A stretch of 64,000 nt of DNA from UBA5796 sp040752455 (GTDB lineage: Bacteria; Chloroflexota; Anaerolineae; Anaerolineales; Villigracilaceae): the NCBI GenBank assembly GCA_049324115.1, contig JBMOMN010000012.1, forward strand, positions 74,390 through 138,389. The letters run 5' to 3'. The translations under genes and the position numbers were made by a program. The notes beneath the pieces were generated by a model that was not told where the DNA came from, did not search any database, and saw only the letters and a list, made by a program, of their open reading frames with translations. Shown piece after piece: positions 33,302-41,659 of the stretch (within the stretch, counting starts at the first letter, position 1; each line of letters opens with the position of its first letter).

Positions 33302-35055
33302 AGTCCATGGATCTCCCGTTGCAGCGCCGGGCGCCGCGCATAGGTCATTCGCAAGGTGTCAATGTAGGCCTGCCACTCTGCAGCTTGGCCTTTTTGGTGG
33401 TAAGCCCTTTTGGCTCGTCCCAGCCAGCGGGCGGCGACGGGATACAGCTTGCTCTGTGTTTGGGCGATCAGTCCGTCTGACTGTTTCAATGCGACGCGGA
33501 TCACCCAGTCCGGGCGGTGGGGGATGACCGCCTCGGCCACCTTTTCGAGCAAGTGGAACGACCAGGCATCCGACTCGGCAACTTTGATGGCCGCATCCCA
33601 ATCTCCTTCTTCAAGGTGGACATCCACCAAAACATCCGGGAAGTTGCCAACCTTTTGAACGAGCGCGGGGCGAAGGTTCGGCCAGTTTGCACCAGCGAGC
33701 CGTTTGATGTGGCGGTAAACTTCGATACTGGGGGCTCCATCGTAAGCGGTGCGGTAGGCCAACAGAGCCATGTCAATCCTGCCCTGGGACTCTTCCAGAG
33801 GGGCCAGCCAGAGCGCCAATTGAAGGGTGTCGTCACCCTTGAGTTCCAGTCCGCGCTCTGCCAGGGCAATGACTTCCCGCAGGCGGCCAACCCCGCGCAA
33901 TTTTTGGGCTACTTCGAGAACATCACGCGCATTATCCAGTTTCTCGCTGGCTTTGATCGCCTCATCCACACGACCCAGGTCGAGCAGTTTGAGCGCGTAG
34001 CGTTTCGGGTCCGATTTCTCGGCCATCTGGAGGAAAGCGTCATCGTCGCCCTGCCGCGCCAGCACATTGAGACGAGCCTGCTTCAACTGATTCAAGGTCA
34101 TCCAGTATTCTTCCTCGTACTCGTCCCAATCTGCCTCCTCGTCGGGCAATTCCTCCCAGCCATGCTCCAATGCTGCCAGGATGAGTTCGAGGTTATCCTC
34201 GGCCTCGATCATTTCATCCAGGTTGTCGAGGATATGCTGCATTGCCCTTTGAAGTTCCTCACGCTCGCCGGGTTCCAGCTCGAGGCTGAGGATGGCTTCG
34301 GCCAGCGGCGTCCCGATGTCCTGGATGACGCAGGCCAGGTCGCCGTTGTAGTCCATGTCACTATCGTAATCTTCGGTCAGTTCTTCCAGCAGCACGCGCA
34401 GGATGATCAGCGCCCCTTCGGCATCCCCGGCATTCAAAAATTTGACGCCTGTTTCGAGCACTTCCTGGAGATCGGCAATATATTCCGGCTCGTTCCAATC
34501 GTCGTAGTAATCGTCCCGATAAGCCTGCTTCAGGATCCGGGTGATCTGTTTGCGATAAGCCTGTTCCGAGACCTGGGTTTGCCGTCTTTCCGGCTTGCTT
34601 GCGGTTTTGGGCTGCGAAGAAACCTGTACTGCCGGAATCGCCAACTCCAGCGCGTCATACAGATCGGGATCGCGTTCCACCAGGCGGGCAATCAACGCCA
34701 CCAGAGCCTCTTTTTCCAGGCCGGCCAGCAAATCGGACAAGCTTTTTTGCTCCGAAAACGCCTCGGGCTGGTGGATGTACATGAGCAGCAAGGCGACGAT
34801 GTGCTTGCAATCCCCGCCCCAATTATACGGGCAGGTGCAGGAGGCCGACCGCACGCCGCCCGCATCCAATTCCACGTGCAGGCGGTAGGATGGGGCGCTG
34901 CTCCCTTCGCAGCGCGCCGTCAACGCGACACCGCCGGGGGTGAGTTGGCGGGCAGGGTTGAAAATCGCACCGGCTTCGTAATACTCCAGCCCCTTTTGGA
35001 AACTTTGCTCACTGGCCCGATTGTGGATCGTTTTTTCGGTCAATTGCACGTTCAT
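33298..35055 (-). CDS. SWIM zinc-finger protein
   Basis: A 585-residue protein. The SWIM motif CxCx(7)CxH is at Cys73, Cys75, Cys83, His85 (CTCPYNWGGDCKH). The rest is mostly helical, with an acidic centre and TPR-like repeats toward the C-terminus (LDLGRVDEAIKASEKL, REVIALAERGLELKG). SWIM proteins often bind nucleic acid and accompany SNF2 helicases, but none is adjacent. It is the first gene of a two-gene operon with the Crp-like regulator. It is divergent from the Wadjet operon, with 89 nt between starts. Confidence 0.85.
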   Translation of the reverse strand: MNVQLTEKTIHNRASEQSFQKGLEYYEAGAIFNPARQLTPGGVALTARCEGSSAPSYRLHVELDAGGVRSASCTCPYNWGGDCKHIVALLLMYIHQPEAFSEQKSLSDLLAGLEKEALVALIARLVERDPDLYDALELAIPAVQVSSQPKTASKPERRQTQVSEQAYRKQITRILKQAYRDDYYDDWNEPEYIADLQEVLETGVKFLNAGDAEGALIILRVLLEELTEDYDSDMDYNGDLACVIQDIGTPLAEAILSLELEPGEREELQRAMQHILDNLDEMIEAEDNLELILAALEHGWEELPDEEADWDEYEEEYWMTLNQLKQARLNVLARQGDDDAFLQMAEKSDPKRYALKLLDLGRVDEAIKASEKLDNARDVLEVAQKLRGVGRLREVIALAERGLELKGDDTLQLALWLAPLEESQGRIDMALLAYRTAYDGAPSIEVYRHIKRLAGANWPNLRPALVQKVGNFPDVLVDVHLEEGDWDAAIKVAESDAWSFHLLEKVAEAVIPHRPDWVIRVALKQSDGLIAQTQSKLYPVAARWLGRAKRAYHQKGQAAEWQAYIDTLRMTYARRPALQREIHGL

Positions 35056-35109
35056 GGAGACACTCCTCCAGCATCAAACGCCATTTGTCCTGTTTCTTCG
35101 ACGAAAGCC

Positions 35110-35155
35110 TTGACAAAACGCCTGTTTAGCCGTATTATTAGAACATGCGTTCTAA
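35110..35155 (+). promoter_or_regulatory. Wadjet operon promoter with operator across the start codon
   Basis: -35 TTGACA (35110-35115), 17-nt spacer, -10 TATTAT (35133-35138), then 6 nt to the ATG at 35145, so it is leaderless. A perfect inverted repeat TTAGAAC (35138-35144) / GTTCTAA (35149-35155) with a 4-nt centre covers the expected transcription start and start codon. This is where a Cro-like autorepressor would bind. Confidence 0.85.
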
Positions 35156-35396
35156 AATTACGACATCCGGCCGTATCACCATTTTACTCGGAAAGCAGCA
35201 GGCTGAGACCGGCGAGCGCACCTCCCCGCGCAAACTGGCTGAAAAAGCGGGCGTGCCCAAAGACTTCGTCTACCGCCTCGATGCCGGCACAGCCCGTCAC
35301 GTTGACCTGGAGGCTCTGGCCCGCCTGTGCGCCGCGCTCAACTGCGACCTGCAAGACATCCTGGTTTGGGAGGCGGGGCATGGCGAATCCCTTTGA
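35145..35396 (+). CDS. XRE/Cro-family HTH regulator of the Wadjet operon
   Basis: An 83-residue helix-turn-helix protein: SPRKLAEKAGVPKDFVYRLDAG is the HTH, followed by VDLEALARLCAALNCDLQDILVW, a typical Cro/CI family end. It has no other domain. It overlaps jetA by 17 nt, so it is the first gene of the Wadjet operon. A palindrome across its own start suggests autorepression of the whole operon. Translation is probably leaderless. Confidence 0.85.
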   Translation: MRSKITTSGRITILLGKQQAETGERTSPRKLAEKAGVPKDFVYRLDAGTARHVDLEALARLCAALNCDLQDILVWEAGHGESL

Positions 35397-36840
35397 CATC
35401 CTGCCGCTCAACCTGTTCAACCTGTTCAGCACCCAGGGCTACATCACGCTCCAGCGCCACTACATGGTGATCCTGCTGCGGATCTACGGATTGGCCGAGT
35501 TCAACCGCTTCGGCCTGGCGCGGGAGGTGGTCATCGCCGAAATTGTGGATTATTTGAAGGGCGCGGACGCTGAGGCTGAGATCGCCGTCGAAATGGCGAA
35601 CCAGCCGACGGGTGGGGCCGCCGATCCGACCCAGCCGAAGGAGGATCCCCTTTCGATAACGGGCCAGAAATCCGGGCAGGATTACGCCTCCTATCTCATC
35701 CGCCGCCTCGAAGAGACCGGCTGGATCGAGCGCGAGCAGCACGCCGATTACAGCGAAACCATCTCCCTGCCCGATTACGCTTTTACCCTGCTCGAGGCTT
35801 TGCGCAAGATCGAGGAGCAAAAGCCGCACGAATTTACCGGGCAGATTTACACCGCCCACCAGCTCATCACCGCCGCCGAGACCAACAAGGATTTCTCTCC
35901 TGCCCTGGCCGTGACCCAGGCCTACGAAAACGTGCGCCAGATGGTGCGCGGCCTGAGCGAACTCAACCAGAACATCCGCCGTTACGTGGAACGCGCCACC
36001 CGCGAAAAAGAGATCGCCGACCTGCTGCGCCTGCAATTCGACGATTACTCCCAGACGCTCGGCGCTTCGTACCATGCCTTGAAGACCTCCGACCACGTCT
36101 CCCGCTACCGCCGCGACATCATCAACCAGTTCCAAACCTGGCAGCTTGACCCCGAATGGCTGGCCCAAACCGCCGACGAGATGGCCCTGCAAAGCCGCCT
36201 GAACCCGGCCCAGGCCGGGCAGACCCTTTCGGGCTTCCTGCAATTTGTCATCCACCAGCTCGAAGGGCTGGACCCACTGCTCGAAGACATTGACCAGCGC
36301 CATGCCCAATACCTGCGCACCTCCCTGCGCCAGATCCGCTATCGCCTGGGCAGCGCCGATGGCAGCTTCAAGGACCGCCTCGTCTCGCTGGCCCGCCAAC
36401 TCTCGGCCATGAAAGACGAAGGCGCAGACTATCTGCCCGATGAAGCCCCGGCCCTGCGCCAGCATCCCGTGGATCTGCCCGACCTCCACAGTTACTACAC
36501 CCCGCCCCAGCGCCGCGCTCCCTTCATGCCCGATACGGTTATCGTCCCCACCCTGCATCCCGAAGACCTGGCGACCTTGCGCAGCCTGACCATGAAAGAC
36601 GTCACCCAGGCTTTCTCGCCCGAAAAGGTCAACCGCAAGGTGCTTGGATTCTTCAATGGGCACAAGAAACTGCACATCTCCGAGATCCCGACCGAAGTAT
36701 CCGGCGATTTGCACTGGCTGACCACCATCCTGGCCTACGCCCATCACCCCGAGGTCGCCTACGGCCTCGAGGTCACCGGCGGCGAACCGGTGGACATGGG
36801 AACGTACCGGGTCGTACCGTTCGAGCTATACAAACTGTAG
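35380..36840 (+). CDS. jetA: Wadjet subunit JetA (MukF/kleisin-like)
   Basis: A 486-residue protein opening with PFDILPLNLFNLFSTQGYITL, a winged-helix N-terminus followed by a long helical middle (about 150-330) and a C-terminal winged-helix-like region (PTEVSGDLHWLTTILAYAHHPEVAYGLEV read in parts). It is called JetA from its length, kleisin-like layout and position before jetB, jetC and jetD. In the Wadjet complex JetA bridges the JetC SMC dimer. ATG at 35380 lies inside the regulator gene and has GGCGGGG before it. Confidence 0.85.
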   Translation: MANPFDILPLNLFNLFSTQGYITLQRHYMVILLRIYGLAEFNRFGLAREVVIAEIVDYLKGADAEAEIAVEMANQPTGGAADPTQPKEDPLSITGQKSGQDYASYLIRRLEETGWIEREQHADYSETISLPDYAFTLLEALRKIEEQKPHEFTGQIYTAHQLITAAETNKDFSPALAVTQAYENVRQMVRGLSELNQNIRRYVERATREKEIADLLRLQFDDYSQTLGASYHALKTSDHVSRYRRDIINQFQTWQLDPEWLAQTADEMALQSRLNPAQAGQTLSGFLQFVIHQLEGLDPLLEDIDQRHAQYLRTSLRQIRYRLGSADGSFKDRLVSLARQLSAMKDEGADYLPDEAPALRQHPVDLPDLHSYYTPPQRRAPFMPDTVIVPTLHPEDLATLRSLTMKDVTQAFSPEKVNRKVLGFFNGHKKLHISEIPTEVSGDLHWLTTILAYAHHPEVAYGLEVTGGEPVDMGTYRVVPFELYKL

Positions 36841-36899
36841 CGTGTTCCGTTGGTTGTCTTTACGATCCACGCAACACTCGTCACGAAAGGAACTCTCCA
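36841..36899. repeat. AACACG-family repeat between jetA and the four-helix-bundle gene
   Basis: CGTGTTCCGTT at the left and CCACGCAACACTCG at the right, in opposite orientation to each other. It fills the whole 59-nt spacer. AAAGGAAC near the right end gives a ribosome site for the next gene. Confidence 0.7.
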
Positions 36900-37373
36900 A
36901 TGACCACCTATCAAGAATGGGCCTCCACCGTTCCCTCCGAAATCACCGCCGATCCCTTGTGGCACATGGAAGTCTATCGGATCGCCCTGTTCGTGGGAGA
37001 AATCTGCTGGCCGGATGTGTGCAAACTGGCCCAGGACCGCAAAATGCTCGAAGTCTCCGACCAGCTCTATCGCTCGGCCGGCAGTATCAGCGCCAACATC
37101 GCTGAAGGTTACAGCAAAGCCTCCAAAAAAGATCAGGCTCGTTTCTACGAATACAGTCTCGGCTCCGCCCGCGAAGCCCGCGACTGGTACTACAAATCCC
37201 GCCACGTTCTCGGCAACGAAGTCGTCCTTCACCGGATGCGCCTGCTCGTCTCTGTCATCCGCACCCTGCTCAAACTCATTCCCGAATTCCGCGCCAAAAA
37301 GATTGCCGAAGAGCTTGCGCCTTATGAGGTCTATACTCTCGAAGGCCTTCTCTCAAATGTGCCTTTCGCCTGA
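36900..37373 (+). CDS. Four-helix-bundle protein (23S rRNA IVS family)
   Basis: A 157-residue all-helical protein of the S23/IVS-encoded family. The signature is LYRSAGSISANIAEGYSKAS, then FYEYSLGSAREARDWYYKSR. These proteins were first noticed in 23S rRNA intervening sequences and are widespread, with unclear function. Here the gene sits between jetA and jetB, flanked by AACACG repeats on both sides. This looks like an insertion into the operon, or a co-opted accessory gene. Confidence 0.88.
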   Translation: MTTYQEWASTVPSEITADPLWHMEVYRIALFVGEICWPDVCKLAQDRKMLEVSDQLYRSAGSISANIAEGYSKASKKDQARFYEYSLGSAREARDWYYKSRHVLGNEVVLHRMRLLVSVIRTLLKLIPEFRAKKIAEELAPYEVYTLEGLLSNVPFA

Positions 37374-37377
37374 ATGT

Positions 37378-37492
37378 AACGTGCAGCGTGTTCCGTTTTC
37401 GTTCTTACAAAACACGCTCCACGCAACACGTACCACGCAACATTCTCCACGCAACACTCTCCACGTAACACCCTTCACGTAACACCCAACCG
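37378..37492. repeat. AACACG-family repeat array between the four-helix-bundle gene and jetB
   Basis: It starts with GCAGCGTGTTCCGTTTTCG, then inverted AAAACACGCTCCACGCAACACG, followed by six or so imperfect units of the type CACGCAACACT / CACGTAACACC of 10-14 nt. No coding function. It fills the 128-nt spacer. Confidence 0.75.
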
Positions 37493-37501
37493 GATCAACC
37501 T

Positions 37502-38113
37502 ATGGAACTCACCCACATTTCAACCTTACCCGAAAAATCCCAACGCGACCTGCCTCGCGTGGTCAACCGTCTCCTCGGCCAGGTCTTTCTCTACCAGGAC
37601 AAGGACGAAGACAAGGACGATTACTACTTCATCCACCGCCACCGCGACGCCTGCGAAACGGCCCTCGGACTGGCCGGCTACGACCTGCTCCACGATGACT
37701 ATCACCGCATCTTCCAGGCCGTCTCCGAATACAGCTACTGCCGCGCCCGTTACAAACTGGATGAAACCCTGATGATCGTCGTCCTGCGCAAACTTTACGA
37801 GGAGCGCACCGAACGCCTCAGCCTGGCGCAGGACCCGGTCGTGACCATCGGCGAGGTCCGCGAAGAATACCGCACCATCACCGGCAAGGAACGCGACCTG
37901 GGCATCATCCAATACGAGACCCTGCTGCGCCGCCTGCGGGCGATGGGCTTGATAGACACCCTCGACGGCCGCACTATTGACGTGCGCGACGCCGACGCCC
38001 GCCTGCGCCTGCGCGGCTCCGTCCGCCTGATCCTGCCCGTCCAGACCGCCGACGAACTCGACGCGTGGATCCGAAAATATCGGTCTGCTGATAATGATGA
38101 AGATTCTGAATAA
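37502..38113 (+). CDS. jetB: Wadjet subunit JetB (MukE-like, DUF4194)
   Basis: A 203-residue DUF4194 protein, equivalent to MukE. The N-terminal part is LPRVVNRLLGQVFLYQDKDE, with the middle YDLLHDDYHRIFQAVSEYSYCRARYKLD split by turns. The C-terminal winged helix is QYETLLRRLRAMGLIDTLDG...LRGSVRLILPVQ. JetB pairs with JetA to bind the JetC heads. The length is typical. The ribosome site is poor (GGATCAACC), so translation may be weak or re-initiated. The next spacer also carries the repeat. Confidence 0.9.
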   Translation: MELTHISTLPEKSQRDLPRVVNRLLGQVFLYQDKDEDKDDYYFIHRHRDACETALGLAGYDLLHDDYHRIFQAVSEYSYCRARYKLDETLMIVVLRKLYEERTERLSLAQDPVVTIGEVREEYRTITGKERDLGIIQYETLLRRLRAMGLIDTLDGRTIDVRDADARLRLRGSVRLILPVQTADELDAWIRKYRSADNDEDSE

Positions 38114-38180
38114 TGTGCATCGTGTAGCGTGTTTCGTAAAAATGAAAACGGAACACGTACCACGCTCCACGCAACAAGGA
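38110..38180. repeat. AACACG-family repeat between jetB and jetC
   Basis: CGTGTTTCGT is followed by AAAACGGAACACG and CACGCTCCACGCAACA. The first two words are near complements and can form a hairpin. The spacer consists of the repeat alone. Confidence 0.7.
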
Positions 38181-38186
38181 TTACCC

Positions 38187-41100
38187 ATGAAAACATTAAC
38201 CAAAATCCGCCTGATCAACTGGCATTTGTTCGAAAACACCACCATCAACTGCGAGGGCAGCACCTACTTCATCGGCATCAACGGCGCGGGAAAATCCACC
38301 GTGCTCGACGCCGTCCAGTTTGCCCTGGTCGGCGGCCAGCGCGACGTGCGCTTCAACCAGGCGGCCCTGGCCGGCGGCAAGCGCACCCTCGCCAGTTACG
38401 TGCGCGGCGAACTCGGCACCGAGGGCCAGCGCTTCCTGCGCGGCGACGCCACCGGTGTGATCGCCCTCGAATTCTGCAACCCCGACGGCACGCACTTCTC
38501 GCACGGCGCGGTCATTGACGCCTTCGAAGACGGCCGCAGCCCCGACGTTGCCTACTTCATCGTCCACAATGCCGGATTGGATGACCGCTGGTTCTTCCAG
38601 GCGGATTCCGCCCCCGGGCGGCTGTTCGACACCCGGGCCTTCAAACGCCACCTCGAACATTTCGCCCTTCCGGCTGGCTCCCGTGCCCAGGTCTTTACCC
38701 GGCTGGAAGATTACCGCGTCCACCTGCTCAACCGGCTCGGCCAGCTCAAGGATTCCTTCCCTGCCAAGATCGTCAAGGGACTGGCCTTCAGCCCGCTGAC
38801 CGACATCCGCTCCTTCGTCCACAACTACCTGCTCGACGAAAACCTGCTGGACGTCAAAACCCTGCAAGCCCAGCTCGATACCCTGCGCCATTTCGAGAGC
38901 CTCGCCGCCGACGTGCGCGAGCGCATCGGGGCTTTGGAGCGCATCGAAGAACTCGACAAGGAACGCGCCGCCAACCGCCGCCGGCGCGTCACCAACGGAT
39001 ACATCGCCCGCCGTTCACGCGGGGAAATTCACACCGCCGAATTGAAGAACGCCCGCCTGAAACTGGGCGAAATCCGCCTCGAACTCAGCCGGGCCGCGAT
39101 CCAGCGCGAACAGCTTGCCAGCCACCTGAAATACGCCGAAACCGCCCTGCTCGACGCCAGGATCGCCCTGCAAACCGACCAGACCGCCGTCAAACAGCGT
39201 GACCTGACCGAAAAGCTCGCCGCCCTCGACGCTGAACTCAGCCTCCTGCGCCAGCGTCAGGCCGACGCTGAAACCGCCCTCGTCCGGGAACGCGCCGATG
39301 CCCAAAAGTTGCGCCAATTCCTGGATGCTGACGACCAAACCATTCCGCCGGAACTTGAAACCTTCATTGCCGGACAAATAACGCCCCATCCTGTTCAGGG
39401 CGAAACCGAAGGAACGGAACACGAAACACGCTTTACGATTCAAAATTACCAATCTGCCCTCACCGCCCTCTCCCAGGAATACTCCGGCGAGCAGGCGATC
39501 CTGAACGAAAAAGCCGCTGCGCTCCGGGAAGAAGCTGCCAGGCTCGAAGACGAAATCCGCAAACTGCGCACCGGCGACCGCGACGTCAGTTACGAGAGCG
39601 AAGCCCCGCAAGCCAGCCATCTGCGCCGGTTGCTGCGCGCCGAACTCGGCCTCTCCAGCGAAGAAGTCGTTTTCCTTTGCACCGTCATTGACATCCCCAA
39701 CAAGGAATGGCAAAACGCCGTCGAAGGCATCCTCGGGCGCAGCCGCTTCACCATCCTCGTCCCGCCCGCTCATTACGACGCGGCCATGAAACTCTATCAC
39801 GAGAGGCGACACAAAGAAAATCTTCATAGTGTTGCGCTGTTGGATACGAAAAAAGTCATCGAACACGCGAGTAAACAAGTAGACAAGTACACAGATGTAA
39901 AGGTAAACAACGGAACACGCACTACGCAACACGACTCACTCGCCACCGAAATCACCACCTCCCATCCCGCCGCCCGCGCCTTCGTGGATTTGCTCCTCGG
40001 CCACTACGTCAAATGCGACACCCTCGAAGGTCTCCGCGATCATCGCACCGCTGTCACCCGCGACTGCTTCGTCCGCCGCAACTATACCGACAGCCACCTC
40101 AACCCGCAAATCTACGGGCGCTGGTTCATCGGCGAGCGGGCCGTCACGAGCCAGGTGGAAAGCCGCCGGCAGCGCCTGGATGAGATCGCAAAAGAAATGC
40201 TCGCGTTCAACGAACGGGATTCCGCCCTTCGCCAGCACCTCGCCCTCACACGCGACAAGGCCCGTCCGCTCATCGAACTCGAACACGCCCTCGAAGCATT
40301 ATCCATCCTCCCCGAACGTGCCACGCAACACGCATCACTCAAGCAAGAACTCGAAGCCCTCGATCTCCACACCGCCGAAACCCTCAAGGCCGCCGTGGAC
40401 CGGCATCAGGCCGAGTTCAGCCGTCTGCAAACGGAAGCAGGCCAGGTCGAGCGCCGCATCGGCGGGATGGAAGCCGACGCCCAGACCCTGGCCGAGGGTG
40501 AAGTCCCCCGCCTGGAGCGCGAGATAGACCAGTCCATCCAAAATGCCGAAACCTTTCTCGCCGAAGAGGAGCCTGACGACGAGTTCCGCGCCGAGATCGA
40601 AAAAGAGTACGCCCGCCGCCTCGAACGCCAGCCCGCGGACGTGATCCGCCAGAACGCCGAACGCTACGAAAACGATTACCAGACCGCCGAGACCCGCAAC
40701 CGCGACCGCCTGCGCGAAGCCAAGCAAGCCTACTCGATGCGTTACGATTTCGGCTACGACGAAACGGAACACGCAACGCGTTACACCAACGAAAAAGACA
40801 AGCTGGTCAACTCCGAACTTCCCCAATACGAAACCCAGATCGCCCGCCAGCGCGGCCTGGCCGAACAGGAACTGGTCGAAAACTTCATCCACCGCCTGCG
40901 CGAACAGATCGAGGAGGCCCGCCAGCAACTGGCCTACCTGAACACCACCCTCTCCCAGTTGCGCTTTGGCGGCGAACGTTACGAGTTCATCACCCAGCCG
41001 GCTGCCAACCTGCGCGGCATGTACGACATGGTGATGGACAGCCAGAGCGTGCTCGGCGCTTCGCTCTTCGATTCGGACTTCCGCCAGAAGCACCAACAAG

Positions 41101-41597
41101 CCTGGGATTTGCTGCTCGAACGCCTGACCCTCAACAACCAGTCGGGTGAGACGCTCTCCGCCGAACTGCGCGAGTTGCAGGATTACCGCTCCTACCTGCA
41201 ATACGACATCCGCATCCACTACCCCAACGGCGACCGCGCCCTGCTCAGCCAGATCAATGCCAAAAAATCCGGCGGCGAGACCACCACGCCCTTTTACGTG
41301 GCTATGGCCGCCTCCTTCGCCCAGGCTTACCGCCTAAACCAGCCCCGCCCCTCCGACACCATCCGCCTGGCGCTCTTCGACGAAGCCTTCGGCAAAATGG
41401 ACACCGCCCGCACCGCCAGCGCCCTCCAGTTCATGCGCGAGGCCGGCCTCCAGGTGCTGCTCGCCACCCCGCCCGACAAGTCCGGCTCGCTCCTGCCTTT
41501 CGTGGACACTGTTTGCACCGTCGTCCGCAAGAACAGCCACGCGTTCGTCATCGAAATAGACAAGAACGAAATGATCACTGAACTGGAAAAAGAATAA
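38187..41597 (+). CDS. jetC: Wadjet ATPase JetC (SMC/MukB-like)
   Basis: SMC-type motor of 1136 aa. Walker A is GINGAGKST (residues 30-38). Long coiled coils cover about 220-480 and 660-900, with a hinge region between. Walker B is LALFDEAFGKMD near residue 1065, preceded by QINAKKSGGETTTPFYVAMA, the likely signature motif. The dimer extrudes DNA loops and, with JetD, leads to cleavage of closed plasmids. Several segments (residues about 405-418, 553-585, 712-720, 858-866) are encoded by the AACACG repeat, in frame. ATG at 38187 was chosen because the SMC N-terminus starts there. Confidence 0.92.
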   Translation: MKTLTKIRLINWHLFENTTINCEGSTYFIGINGAGKSTVLDAVQFALVGGQRDVRFNQAALAGGKRTLASYVRGELGTEGQRFLRGDATGVIALEFCNPDGTHFSHGAVIDAFEDGRSPDVAYFIVHNAGLDDRWFFQADSAPGRLFDTRAFKRHLEHFALPAGSRAQVFTRLEDYRVHLLNRLGQLKDSFPAKIVKGLAFSPLTDIRSFVHNYLLDENLLDVKTLQAQLDTLRHFESLAADVRERIGALERIEELDKERAANRRRRVTNGYIARRSRGEIHTAELKNARLKLGEIRLELSRAAIQREQLASHLKYAETALLDARIALQTDQTAVKQRDLTEKLAALDAELSLLRQRQADAETALVRERADAQKLRQFLDADDQTIPPELETFIAGQITPHPVQGETEGTEHETRFTIQNYQSALTALSQEYSGEQAILNEKAAALREEAARLEDEIRKLRTGDRDVSYESEAPQASHLRRLLRAELGLSSEEVVFLCTVIDIPNKEWQNAVEGILGRSRFTILVPPAHYDAAMKLYHERRHKENLHSVALLDTKKVIEHASKQVDKYTDVKVNNGTRTTQHDSLATEITTSHPAARAFVDLLLGHYVKCDTLEGLRDHRTAVTRDCFVRRNYTDSHLNPQIYGRWFIGERAVTSQVESRRQRLDEIAKEMLAFNERDSALRQHLALTRDKARPLIELEHALEALSILPERATQHASLKQELEALDLHTAETLKAAVDRHQAEFSRLQTEAGQVERRIGGMEADAQTLAEGEVPRLEREIDQSIQNAETFLAEEEPDDEFRAEIEKEYARRLERQPADVIRQNAERYENDYQTAETRNRDRLREAKQAYSMRYDFGYDETEHATRYTNEKDKLVNSELPQYETQIARQRGLAEQELVENFIHRLREQIEEARQQLAYLNTTLSQLRFGGERYEFITQPAANLRGMYDMVMDSQSVLGASLFDSDFRQKHQQAWDLLLERLTLNNQSGETLSAELRELQDYRSYLQYDIRIHYPNGDRALLSQINAKKSGGETTTPFYVAMAASFAQAYRLNQPRPSDTIRLALFDEAFGKMDTARTASALQFMREAGLQVLLATPPDKSGSLLPFVDTVCTVVRKNSHAFVIEIDKNEMITELEKE
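39859..39950 (+). repeat. AACACG-family repeat translated inside jetC
   Basis: CAAGTAGACA (39876-39885) and AACAACGGAACACG (39906-39919), followed by ACTACGCAACACG. The same two words, in the same order and 33 rather than 30 nt apart, occur inside jetD (42581, 42614). It encodes KQVDKYTD...NNGTRTTQHDSL with the frame kept. Confidence 0.8.
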
Positions 41598-41659
41598 CGC
41601 AACACGCAACATGTAACACGCAACACGTAACACGTAACACGTAACACGCAACTCATATC
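41598..41659. repeat. AACACG-family tandem array between jetC and jetD
   Basis: About six units of ACGCAACACG / ACGTAACACG, 10 nt each, fill the entire 62-nt spacer. No ribosome site of standard type precedes jetD (ATCATGG only). Confidence 0.85.

Noticed and set aside
33517..35379. Upstream extension of jetA by 621 codons
   Set aside because: This part is the antisense of the SWIM gene; JetA has the standard start at 35380 and length at 486 aa.
37378..37492. Possible CRISPR array
   Set aside because: Units are 10-14 nt, degenerate and without unique spacers; no cas genes. It is a dispersed tandem repeat.
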